The notes below the pieces were generated by a model. It had not been told where the DNA came from. It made no database searches and saw only the letters and a list, made by a program, of their open reading frames with translations. Shown here in pieces: positions 1 to 8,690 of a stretch of 64,000 bases of DNA (position 1 is the first letter of the stretch; each line of letters starts with the position of its first letter). This DNA is from JAAFHB01 sp038236995 (GTDB taxonomy: Bacteria > Bacteroidota > Bacteroidia > Bacteroidales > Prolixibacteraceae), in contig JBBRZE010000002.1 in assembly GCA_038236995.1 (NCBI GenBank), positions 62,001 to 126,000 of the forward strand. The letters run 5' to 3'. A program made the translations under genes and the position numbers.

Positions 1-2030
1 TTTTGAGTTACACCTACAGCCTGAAGCTGAACCCCATTAATATAGGTTGTCCCGGTTACGCCATATTTCAATCTCGAAATCATCGGATCAAAGCCAAGAG
101 AGTTACCACTTATACCGTAACCGACACGCAATTTCAAGTCGCTGACCGCTTTAAGGTTTGACATAAACGATTCATTGATAATTTTCCATCCAACTGATGC
201 AGATGGGAAAGTACCCCATTGGTTATTCGCACCAAATGCAGATGATCCGTCACGCCGTATTGTTGCCTGTAAAAGATATTTGTTATTGAGCTGATAATTC
301 AACCGCGAATAAAAGGAGATGATCCGCAATGTCTGAATAGTGGCAGTCCCAAACCGATCAGCGGTAGTAACCTTATCAGGTGAACTTCCCAGGGAAAGGT
401 TGTTGTATAACAGGTCATCCGAGATGAAATTACTATTTGCATTCTGAAATCCGTCATTAATCTTGTCTTCCTGCCACGAATAACCTGCCAATACTTTTAC
501 ACTATGGATTCCGTAAGTTTTATCAAAGGTAATGTAGTTCTCTGCAAGTGTACTCTTATTGGTATATTCAGACCTGATCGCGTAACCGTTTGCACCTAAA
601 TGTAGTGTTGATGCCGCTTTGGAATACTGATTGTCCTGGTTATCGGTTGTTTGCAACGAAGCACTGGCATTGTAGGTTAACCATGGCATAATATTGATTT
701 TTAAAGTAATATTAGCCAGCTGGTTGATCGTTTTAAGAAAATTCAGGTCGTTGTTTAACATCGCCACCGGGTTATAGTAGTTACTGTTTTGGGTATTCTC
801 AAAGTAAGTGCCATCAGGTTTAAGAACACTTACGGTTGGCAGATATTTATGCATATTTGCGTAAACATCAGCACGGACAAATTGCTTGTTTGTGGTGGCA
901 TTTGTAAGGTTAAATCCTACAGTTAACTTATCATTAAATGCTTTTTGTTCTACGTTCATCCGACCTATCCACCTGTCAAGGGAACTTGTTTTTATGACAC
1001 CTTGATTATCAAGGTATTTTATACTGACTCCATAGGAGGTTTTATCATTACCACCGCCGAATGATAAGTTGTGACTTTGAGAAATACCAGTTCTGGTCAC
1101 CTCATCCTGCCAGTTGGTATTACCACCATTGTCATCAAAAGGAACCTTATTGACTGTTTTAAGATAATCTCTCAGCTCCGTGGCGGTTAACATATCAATA
1201 CGATGTGAAACATTCTCAACAGCAACATAGCTGCTAAAATTCACATACGACTGGCCATCTTTTGCGCGCTTGGTCGTAATCATGATAACCCCATTTGCTG
1301 CTCTTGAACCATAAATAGCGGTGGAGGAGGCATCACGAAGAACATCCATCGTTACGATATCCTCATTAGCAACCGATTCGATTGATGCACCGGGAACTCC
1401 ATCAATTACATAAAACGGTTCCATGGCGGCTCCGGTACGAAGTGTTGAAGGTCCGCGCAAAGTGATGGAGGGAGTAGCTGTCGGATCTCCGCTTGCTGTA
1501 ATATTCAGACCAGGAACTTTTCCCTGTAGCATCGCAGCGGGAGAAGAGTAAACTCCCTTGTTCATCTCGCTTGCAGTAACAGTAGTAATAGATCCGGTAA
1601 TATCTTTTTTCTTCAAAGTACCGTAACCAACTACGACAACTCCTTCAATGTTTAAAACTTCCGGCTTTAATTTTACATTGACAACAGTCTGATTACCAAT
1701 TTTTATTTTATCGGTAATGTATCCAACAAATGAGAAAATAAGCGTGGCATTCTTTTGGGTAACATTGAGTGAATATTTTCCATTTACATCAGAAGTTGTA
1801 CCAATCATTGTCCCTTCAACAACGATATTTACTCCTACAATAAATTCGCCTGTGTTGGCATCGGCAATCGTACCGGTAATCATCGTCTGCTGTGCAGCAG
1901 CCATAACTTCTGTCCCTGTCAAAACAGAAGCGTTTTTATTATCAAGATTTGAAGGTGCATTACTGGCAGTTGCAATGCTACCGAACAAACTGATAATCAA
2001 AAATAAAAATAATAGTTTTGTCTGTTTCAT
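1..2030 (-). CDS. SusC/RagA-like TonB-dependent receptor, 3' end outside window
   Basis: Outer-membrane TonB-dependent transporter of the SusC class, which imports oligosaccharides together with a SusD lipoprotein. Reading the minus strand, the frame is open from the start to position 1 without a stop, so the C-terminal beta-barrel is cut by the window edge. The start gives a clean signal peptide (MKQTKLLFLF..., hydrophobic to about residue 20). An in-frame ATG nine bases upstream (2039) is possible. A carboxypeptidase-regulatory-like beta-sandwich follows at about residues 50-130, then the plug domain with the SusC hallmark YGSRAANGVIMITT. There is no STN domain, unlike the SusC at 32748-36197. 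Its SusD would lie left of position 1. It is divergent from the inositol operon, so its substrate cannot be told from here. Confidence 0.9.
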   Translation of the reverse strand, partial: MKQTKLLFLFLIISLFGSIATASNAPSNLDNKNASVLTGTEVMAAAQQTMITGTIADANTGEFIVGVNIVVEGTMIGTTSDVNGKYSLNVTQKNATLIFSFVGYITDKIKIGNQTVVNVKLKPEVLNIEGVVVVGYGTLKKKDITGSITTVTASEMNKGVYSSPAAMLQGKVPGLNITASGDPTATPSITLRGPSTLRTGAAMEPFYVIDGVPGASIESVANEDIVTMDVLRDASSTAIYGSRAANGVIMITTKRAKDGQSYVNFSSYVAVENVSHRIDMLTATELRDYLKTVNKVPFDDNGGNTNWQDEVTRTGISQSHNLSFGGGNDKTSYGVSIKYLDNQGVIKTSSLDRWIGRMNVEQKAFNDKLTVGFNLTNATTNKQFVRADVYANMHKYLPTVSVLKPDGTYFENTQNSNYYNPVAMLNNDLNFLKTINQLANITLKINIMPWLTYNASASLQTTDNQDNQYSKAASTLHLGANGYAIRSEYTNKSTLAENYITFDKTYGIHSVKVLAGYSWQEDKINDGFQNANSNFISDDLLYNNLSLGSSPDKVTTADRFGTATIQTLRIISFYSRLNYQLNNKYLLQATIRRDGSSAFGANNQWGTFPSASVGWKIINESFMSNLKAVSDLKLRVGYGISGNSLGFDPMISRLKYGVTGTTYINGVQLQAVGVTQ

Positions 2031-2749
2031 AATTTGCATGAATTTTTTCGAATAAATTTTATACAACGTTAGATTTTGTGATTCGTGGAATTTTTTCATA
2101 ATTAAGCAATTTAAAAAAATATTAGCTCAATAATAAACAAGAGTTAGTACCTGATAAATAGATTAGTGCGACCCTAAAAGCCAGTGAAGTTTTTTCGAAA
2201 GCCGGATTTGAATCTCCCATAGGCGATTAGTTTTTTGCCGGTTTATGACCGCTAATTGGTTGTAGTTATTTCAAAGTAAATTTAGAAGTTCCTTAAAGGC
2301 ATTCTTTCACCTTTTTTACCCAATTCCAATGCTATTTTAGCATTTTTATTAACAATTACCTGCAAAATTGACAATTAAAGTAAACTGCTGTATAATATCT
2401 AACCGATAAGGCTATTTTCAGCTGAATAAACTACTTTTTTGTATTTTTAGATATACATCTGATATTCAGGACGATTAAGAGTATAAAACATACTATTACA
2501 ATAATCTTCCTTTATTTGCCAACTAAGAGAAGATAAAGTCTTTACCATTTTCCATACCTAAAAAGAATAAGCGAAATAATTATTATTTCCTGCAAAATGG
2601 ATTCATAGTATTTGTGGTATTAGCAGAAACAATGGATTCGGTTTTCAATAAGCTAAAATAGCATTACATTTTGCTAAGAATGCAAAAAGAGATCGAAAAA
2701 ATGTGTGCTATGTTTGTTAAGACTAAATACACATAGAAAAACTAGCTAA
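2031..2749. other. Divergent intergenic region, no gene seen
   Basis: About 700 bases between the SusC-like gene and the inositol operon. It is AT-rich, carries no convincing reading frame, and must hold the promoters of both divergent units. Only the box at 2709-2716 fits the Bacteroidota promoter pattern well. No clear box was found for the SusC gene. Confidence 0.6.
2709..2716 (+). promoter_or_regulatory. Candidate -7 box of the inositol operon
   Basis: TATGTTTG matches the Bacteroidota -7 consensus TAnnTTTG and lies 33 bases before the symporter start, leaving a leader of roughly 25 bases. No good TTTG was found at the usual -33 spacing, so this is a pattern match only. Confidence 0.4.
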
Positions 2750-4561
2750 ATGAAAGGATTTGCCCTACTCGATTGGATCGTGTTCCTTGGTTATGCGTCC
2801 ATCATTGTTTTCACCGGATTATGGGTCTCCAGGACAAAGAAGGGGGAGCAAAAAACAACGTCAGACTATTTTCTGGCAGGCCGGTCACTTCCCTGGTGGA
2901 CAATTGGTGCCGCATTGCTTGCCGCAAATATCTCTGCAGAACATTTTATTGCGATGTCTGGCTCAGGCTATGCGGTTGGTTTAGCTATTGCAGCATATGA
3001 ATGGATTGCAGCTATTGTACTAATATTCGTTGCTAAGTATTTTCTTCCGGTCTTTATTAAGAAAGGGATCTATACGATGCCTCAGTTCCTGGCACAGCGG
3101 TATGATAAAAGGGTGAGTACCATAATGGCAGTTTTCTGGGTACTGGTTTATATTTTCGTAAATATGACAGCCGTTCTCTACCTGGGAGCCTTGGCAATGG
3201 AACGGATTATTGGAGTTCCGATGATTTACGGAATTATAGGATTTTCGTTCTTTTCAGCAGTTTACTCCTTATGGGGTGGAATGAAAGCGATAGCCTGGAC
3301 AGATGTTATCAATGTATGTGTGCTGATTTTTGGCGGATTGGTAACAACTTTCCTAGCAGTGAGTGCACTGGGTGTTGATCATGGCTTTTTCTCCGGTTTT
3401 ATGGAACTGATAGACAAGGCTCCTCAGAAATTTCACATGATTATAGCAAAGGGAACTGTTTTTGTGCCGAATGGTTCAGGGGGAACAAAAGATGCATTTC
3501 AGGATCTCCCCGGATTAGGAGTAGTTCTTGGTTCGATGTGGCTAACAAACATGTCATTCTGGGGATTTAACCAGTTTATCATTCAACGCGGACTGGCAGG
3601 AAAAAGCCTGAAGGAAGCACAATATGGAGTGGTCTTTGCCGGATATCTAAAATTATTGGTTCCGGTTTTGGTTGTTTTACCCGGCATTGCAGCTTTTGCG
3701 CTGGGAGCTGATCTGGCAAAATCTGACGAAGCCTATCCCTGGCTATTAAGTAATATTGTGCCTGTCGGGATCAAGGGGCTCGCTTTCTCTGCCATAGCAG
3801 CGGCGGCAGTTTCTGCACTTAGTTCCATCGTCAACAGTGTTTCTACTGTTTTTACAATGGACATCTATAAAGCCCATTTAAGGAAAAACACTGAGGATAA
3901 AAATTTAGTCATCGTAGGACGGATTGTTGCCCTGATTGCACTTATCATAGCAACATGTGTAGCTCCTCAGTTGAGGACGCTGGATCAGGCCTACCAATAC
4001 ATTCAGGAATATACGGGATATATTTATCCGGGCGAGTTCCTGATCTTCTTTTGCGGATTATTTTGGAGACAGTCGAAAGCAACAGCTGCAGTCTGGGTTG
4101 CATTGCTCACAATTCCTTTGGGAATCCTCCTTAAAGTCATTAGTCCGGAACTTCCTTTCATCCTAAGAATTGGTTATGTCTTCATGATCCTTACCGTGGT
4201 GATGATCGGAATGAGTTTGCTTGACAAATCACATAATATTCAGAATCAGTTTGGAAACGATCTTTCCAGGCGCAGAACAATCAGACAAGGCTGGAGAATC
4301 ATCGCTGTCGCAGCATTTGTAGGCCTGGTTGCAGCCTTCTTTGTTGTACCAATGCGAAATCTTGCACTTGAAGCAATCTATGTGCTGGTTGTCGGGTTTA
4401 TCTTAATCGGGGTCATATTGATCTTAAATTCCTCTAAACAAACGATGGATGAAAATGGTCTTATTATTGAACGATCCCTGTTTAAAACAACAGACAGATT
4501 TAATATAGCAGCTATCGGTATTTGCGGGATATTGGCTGTCTTATATGGGTTTTTCTGGTAA
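2750..4561 (+). CDS. Sodium:solute symporter family (SSS) transporter, likely myo-inositol uptake
   Basis: Inner-membrane Na+-coupled sugar or polyol carrier of the SSS/SGLT family. The 603-residue length suits the 14-helix branch. Hydrophobic helices run throughout, beginning at LDWIVFLGYASIIVF, followed by the family-typical SDYFLAGRSLPWWTIG and a conserved NISAEHF stretch at the sodium-site helix. It is the first gene of the inositol operon, 51 bases ahead of the transaldolase-like gene. From its position in an iol cluster the substrate is inferred to be myo-inositol or a related cyclitol; the sequence alone does not prove this, because SSS members also carry glucose, galactose and N-acetylneuraminate. 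Confidence 0.85.
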   Translation: MKGFALLDWIVFLGYASIIVFTGLWVSRTKKGEQKTTSDYFLAGRSLPWWTIGAALLAANISAEHFIAMSGSGYAVGLAIAAYEWIAAIVLIFVAKYFLPVFIKKGIYTMPQFLAQRYDKRVSTIMAVFWVLVYIFVNMTAVLYLGALAMERIIGVPMIYGIIGFSFFSAVYSLWGGMKAIAWTDVINVCVLIFGGLVTTFLAVSALGVDHGFFSGFMELIDKAPQKFHMIIAKGTVFVPNGSGGTKDAFQDLPGLGVVLGSMWLTNMSFWGFNQFIIQRGLAGKSLKEAQYGVVFAGYLKLLVPVLVVLPGIAAFALGADLAKSDEAYPWLLSNIVPVGIKGLAFSAIAAAAVSALSSIVNSVSTVFTMDIYKAHLRKNTEDKNLVIVGRIVALIALIIATCVAPQLRTLDQAYQYIQEYTGYIYPGEFLIFFCGLFWRQSKATAAVWVALLTIPLGILLKVISPELPFILRIGYVFMILTVVMIGMSLLDKSHNIQNQFGNDLSRRRTIRQGWRIIAVAAFVGLVAAFFVVPMRNLALEAIYVLVVGFILIGVILILNSSKQTMDENGLIIERSLFKTTDRFNIAAIGICGILAVLYGFFW

Positions 4562-4612
4562 TTATCTGCCTTTAAATATCTTATAAAACAATTTTAACTT
4601 CAATAAAACAAC

Positions 4613-5701
4613 ATGGAAAGAGAATCGACACACAACAATGCTTTTAAGAGCAAGTTGCATCAAATTTCGCAAACAACACCAACAGCGCTATGGAACGATT
4701 CATGCTCTGTTAGTGAGTTAAGCAATTCTATTGCCGATGGTGCAGTTGGAGCAACCTGTAACCCGGTAATTGTCCTTGAAGTTCTTAATAAAGAATGGGA
4801 TATTTGGAAAGAATACATCCACAAGCTAATCAACGAATATCCTTCGGCAACCGAAGATGAACTTGCATGGTTACTCATCGAAGAAATGTCAAAGCAGGCT
4901 GCCTTTCTTTTGGAACCGATTTTTGAAAGGGAAAACGGTAAAAATGGACGACTTTCGATACAGACAGATCCCAGATTATACCGAAACGCACAAAAAATAG
5001 TTGAGCAAGCCATACATTTCAGCGAGCTGGCGCCAAATATAATTGTGAAGATACCTGCAACAAAAGCAGGGATTGAAGCTATGGAAGAAGTAACCTATCG
5101 AGGTGTAAGTATTAATGCAACTGTAAGTTTCACGGTTCCTCAGGCCATTGCAGTGGCAGAAGCCGTTGAGCGTGGGTTAAAACGCCGCGAAAAAGAAGGA
5201 AAAGACATAAGCGCCATGGGGCCGGTTTGCACGCTGATGGTCGGAAGGCTTGATGATTCGCTAAAGATAACGGCAGATAAGGAAAACATCATTGTCAATC
5301 CTGAAATCTTTGACTGGGCAGGAGTTGCCGCAATGAAGAAAGCTTATCAGATTTACAATGAAAGAGGGTATCGGTTACGCCTTTTAAGCGCGGCTTTCAG
5401 GAATCACCTGCACTGGTCGCAATTTATTGGCGGCAACGTGGTGATTTCGCCTCCATACAAATGGCAGCAAAGGTATAATGGTTCGGACGTACCTATTATG
5501 AACTACATGGATATTCCAGTCGATCCGAAAATCATCGCCGAACTGGAAAAGAAGTTCAAGGATTTCAGACGAGCCTACGATGAAAATGGGATGACAATCG
5601 AGGAGTTTGACAGTTTTCCGGCAACTGTGGTAACCTTGAAACAATTCTGCCAGGCAACTACTGATTTGATTGCAAAAATACGAAGCTTAATGTTGGTTTA
5701 A
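4613..5701 (+). CDS. Transaldolase-family protein in inositol operon, altered active site
   Basis: Class I aldolase-fold protein of the transaldolase family, 362 residues. The Schiff-base lysine is clear (K146 in VKIPAT, matching K132 of E. coli TalB), as are D29 (WND), N50 (TCNP), T170, R212 (MVGR) and R263 (AFRN). Two positions differ from true transaldolases. The catalytic Glu96 of TalB is Gln117 here (SIQTD), as in fructose-6-phosphate aldolase. TalB Ser176 and Phe178 align with Thr207 and Met209. It lies between the transporter and iolB, in an operon that lacks iolC and iolJ. I infer that it may cleave the 5-dehydro-2-deoxygluconate skeleton, or transfer a dihydroxyacetone unit from it, to release malonate semialdehyde for IolA. 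An ordinary pentose-phosphate role is the alternative. Confidence 0.8.
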   Translation: MERESTHNNAFKSKLHQISQTTPTALWNDSCSVSELSNSIADGAVGATCNPVIVLEVLNKEWDIWKEYIHKLINEYPSATEDELAWLLIEEMSKQAAFLLEPIFERENGKNGRLSIQTDPRLYRNAQKIVEQAIHFSELAPNIIVKIPATKAGIEAMEEVTYRGVSINATVSFTVPQAIAVAEAVERGLKRREKEGKDISAMGPVCTLMVGRLDDSLKITADKENIIVNPEIFDWAGVAAMKKAYQIYNERGYRLRLLSAAFRNHLHWSQFIGGNVVISPPYKWQQRYNGSDVPIMNYMDIPVDPKIIAELEKKFKDFRRAYDENGMTIEEFDSFPATVVTLKQFCQATTDLIAKIRSLMLV

Positions 5702-5711
5702 TTCCTGACCG

Positions 5712-6605
5712 ATGAACAGAGATAAAAATTGTCCGATACTGGCAAAATCATCTTTCAATAAAGATATATATCAAACAATCTCCTCAGCAGAGGCAGGTTG
5801 GAATCATCTGAATTTCATGGCCAGAACAATGAATTCAGCGCAAAGTTGGGTTGGCGAAACCGGCAATAACGAATACATTTTTGTATTACTTGGAGGTAAT
5901 TTTTCGGCAGAAACATCGGCGGGAACATGGAAAACATGGAACGGAAGAAAAGATGTTTTCAGCGGCCTGCCTCATGCATTATACCTTCCACGAAACACAA
6001 AATTTGAAATTACCCCGGTCGGCAACTTCCTTGACATTGCGTGTGGATGGTGCATCGCAGAACAATCATTCCCAGCTCATTTTATAACACCTGCTGATGT
6101 TGATGCGATGGGTATTGAATTTAGGGGAGGAGATAATGCCAGTCGTCAGATTAATAGAATATTGCCACCTGGTTCTCCAGTCAGCAAGTTAGTATGCGTC
6201 GAGGTTTATACTCCCTCCGGAAACTGGAGTTCTTTCCCTGCACACAAACATGATACCAGAAAAACCGATCCTGATACAGGAGCATTATTAGAAGCGAGCC
6301 TTGAGGAAATCTATTTCTACAAGATTGATAAACCTCAGGGATTTGCTATTCAAAAAGTGTACACGGATGACCGTAGTCTTAATGAGATAGCAGAAGCTCA
6401 CAATAACGATGTGGTTCTTATTCCCAGAGGATACCACCCTGTCGTTGCAGGACACGGATACAATGTGTATTACCTTAATTTTCTTGCAGGAAGCGACCAG
6501 AGTCTGGTTAGTACAGATGATCCTGACCACAAATGGATCTATGGAACCTGGAAAGGGATGGATTCCAGAATTCCAATTGTAACTTCGAAAATGAATGACC
6601 TGTAA
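5712..6605 (+). CDS. iolB: 5-deoxy-glucuronate isomerase
   Basis: Cupin-fold isomerase converting 5-deoxy-D-glucuronate to 5-dehydro-2-deoxy-D-gluconate, the fourth step of myo-inositol breakdown. At 297 residues it is slightly longer than typical IolB. The signature SSFPAHKHD (about residues 177-185), LEEIYFYKI, the VVLIPRGYHPV strand and the GYNVYYLNFLAG segment all match the family; the His residues and the Glu of LEE would form the cupin metal site. It starts 10 bases after the transaldolase-like gene, so the two are almost certainly cotranscribed. Confidence 0.93.
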   Translation: MNRDKNCPILAKSSFNKDIYQTISSAEAGWNHLNFMARTMNSAQSWVGETGNNEYIFVLLGGNFSAETSAGTWKTWNGRKDVFSGLPHALYLPRNTKFEITPVGNFLDIACGWCIAEQSFPAHFITPADVDAMGIEFRGGDNASRQINRILPPGSPVSKLVCVEVYTPSGNWSSFPAHKHDTRKTDPDTGALLEASLEEIYFYKIDKPQGFAIQKVYTDDRSLNEIAEAHNNDVVLIPRGYHPVVAGHGYNVYYLNFLAGSDQSLVSTDDPDHKWIYGTWKGMDSRIPIVTSKMNDL

Positions 6606-6646
6606 TTTCTTCGGAATACATCTAATTTTAAAAATACTATTTACGA

Positions 6647-8506
6647 ATGAAAACAAAACGATTAACAGTTGGACAGGCGGTTGTGGTTTTTCTCAAAAAC
6701 CAGTACGTCGAGCGCGACGGCATTGAAAGTCCATTCTTTGCAGGTTGCCTGGGCATTTTCGGACATGGAATCATTGCCGGGGTTGGCCAGGGATTGTCGC
6801 AAAATACCGACTTCCGCTATTTTATGACCCGAAACGAACAGTCTTCGGTTCACATTGCAATGGCTTATGCAAAAATGAAAAACCGACTGGGAACTTTTGC
6901 ATGCATATCATCAATCGGTCCTGGTGCCACCAATATGATCACGGGTGCCGCTTGTGCAACGATCAACCGATTACCGGTGCTGATTATTCCGGGAGATATC
7001 TTTGCCAGACGTAATGTTGCCCCTGTATTACAGCAACTGGAGTCTGCCTCAACACAGGATATTTCAGTCAATGACTGCTTTAAACCGGTTTCAAAATACT
7101 GGGACAGGATCAACAGGGCTGAACAACTCATCACATCTTTACCTGAAGTAATGCGCGTGCTCACTTCACCCGCTGATACCGGCGCTGTTACACTTTGTCT
7201 GCCGCAGGATGTTCAGGCTGAAGCTTTCGATTTTCCGGAAGAGTTATTTCGCAAAAGAGTGTGGAAAATTGCCCGGCCACGGCCTGATAGTTCACTCTTA
7301 AAAGAAGCTGTATCCCTTATCAAATTATCAAAAAAACCGGTAATCGTTTCGGGTGGCGGTGTAATTTACAGCGAAGCGACCGAAATATTAAAGCGATTGG
7401 TTGAACGAACCGGAATTCCGGTTACCGAAACGTTCGCCGGTAAAGGTGCCCTACCCTATAATCATCCTTCTAATCTGGGTGCAGTTGGTGCGACCGGTAC
7501 CCCGGGTGCAAACGAAATCACTGAACAAGCCGATTTAGTGATAGGTATAGGAACACGTTACAGTGATTTCACAACAGCCTCGAAAACAGCATTCCAAAAT
7601 CCCGATGTAAAATTCATTAATATCAATATAGCTGATTTTGATTCATGGAAACACAGCGCACTACCACTCACCGGAGATGCCAAAGTGATCCTTGAAGAAC
7701 TGTTAGAATCATTAACAAATTACAAAGTGGCCGATGAGTACCATTCACATATTGCCGGATTGAGTAAAATATGGGACGAACAGGTAAGTGAATTTTATAA
7801 GGTTTCGGGTGATATTCCTGTTTCGCAAGTCGAGGTAGTTGGCGCCGTGAACGATTTTGCAGGACCACGCGATGTAGTGCTTTGTGCGGCAGGAAGCTTA
7901 CCGGGCGATCTGCATAAACTTTGGCGGACCCGCGATCCAAAAGGTTTTCAACTTGAATATGGCTATTCTACCATGGGCTATGAATGTGCTGCAGGTATCG
8001 GTGCCAAAATGGCTTGCCCCGACCGTGAGATTTACGTGATGGTAGGTGATGGGAATTACCTGATGATGAACAACGAAATCGTCACTGCCATTCAGGAGGG
8101 CATCAAGTTTAATATCATCCTTCTGAATAACAATGGATTTGCGAGCATTGGCGGATTATCTCAATCCATAGGTTCACAACGTTTTGGAACAAAATACCGC
8201 TACCGTGATGAAGAAACAGGACTATTGACAGGAGATATCCTTCCCGTCGATTTTGCACAAAACGCAAGGAGCCTGGGAGCTTATGTTATTGAGGCACATG
8301 ACATTGATTCATTAAAAGGTGCACTTGTTGAAGCTAAATCACAAACCCGGACCACTGTAATTACAATTGAAACAAGTCTTACTAAAGGTACACCCGGATA
8401 TGCCTGGTGGGAAGTAGCCATTGCTGAAGTTTCTGAAATTGAATCAGTTAAAATAGCACGGGCAGAATACGTAGAAAACAAAAAGAAACAGCGGTACTAC
8501 TTATAA
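6647..8506 (+). CDS. iolD: 3D-(3,5/4)-trihydroxycyclohexane-1,2-dione hydrolase (ThDP-dependent)
   Basis: Thiamine-diphosphate enzyme that opens the cyclohexane ring to give 5-deoxy-glucuronate. The 619 residues have the acetolactate-synthase-like three-domain layout: an N-terminal PYR domain starting LTVGQAVVVFL with the IolD-typical FAGCLGIFGHG stretch, a central domain with PVIVSGGGV, and a C-terminal PP domain with the ThDP-binding GDGNYLMMNNEI motif. The catalytic Glu of the PYR domain is likely in FMTRNEQSSVH. It is followed by a 184-base gap that contains degenerate repeats, and then iolA. Confidence 0.93.
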   Translation: MKTKRLTVGQAVVVFLKNQYVERDGIESPFFAGCLGIFGHGIIAGVGQGLSQNTDFRYFMTRNEQSSVHIAMAYAKMKNRLGTFACISSIGPGATNMITGAACATINRLPVLIIPGDIFARRNVAPVLQQLESASTQDISVNDCFKPVSKYWDRINRAEQLITSLPEVMRVLTSPADTGAVTLCLPQDVQAEAFDFPEELFRKRVWKIARPRPDSSLLKEAVSLIKLSKKPVIVSGGGVIYSEATEILKRLVERTGIPVTETFAGKGALPYNHPSNLGAVGATGTPGANEITEQADLVIGIGTRYSDFTTASKTAFQNPDVKFININIADFDSWKHSALPLTGDAKVILEELLESLTNYKVADEYHSHIAGLSKIWDEQVSEFYKVSGDIPVSQVEVVGAVNDFAGPRDVVLCAAGSLPGDLHKLWRTRDPKGFQLEYGYSTMGYECAAGIGAKMACPDREIYVMVGDGNYLMMNNEIVTAIQEGIKFNIILLNNNGFASIGGLSQSIGSQRFGTKYRYRDEETGLLTGDILPVDFAQNARSLGAYVIEAHDIDSLKGALVEAKSQTRTTVITIETSLTKGTPGYAWWEVAIAEVSEIESVKIARAEYVENKKKQRYYL

Positions 8507-8519
8507 ATTATAATGTTAG

Positions 8520-8645
8520 AATATGAGACATGAGTAGGCGGCTGGCAGTTAGCAACTAGCTACTAGCCGATCCAAAGATCTCAATAAGCTATTTGCCAAT
8601 AACAAGCGGCCGGTCGCAAGTTGCCGGCAGCCAGCAGCTAAATAA
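8520..8645. repeat. Degenerate GC-rich intergenic repeat, imperfect hairpin
   Basis: Between iolD and iolA lies a stretch built from variants of GCTAGCAACTAGC and GGCAGCCAGC. Its two ends are imperfect inverted copies: GGCTGGCAGTTAGCAACT near 8538 pairs roughly with AGTTGCCGGCAGCCAGC near 8621. It encodes nothing visible and is the only such tract inside the otherwise tight operon. It may be a dispersed intergenic element or an mRNA processing or stability site. Confidence 0.55.
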
Positions 8646-8690
8646 GAATCGTCACCAAATATTTTAGAACGTTTAAAACAGAGTAAAGAT

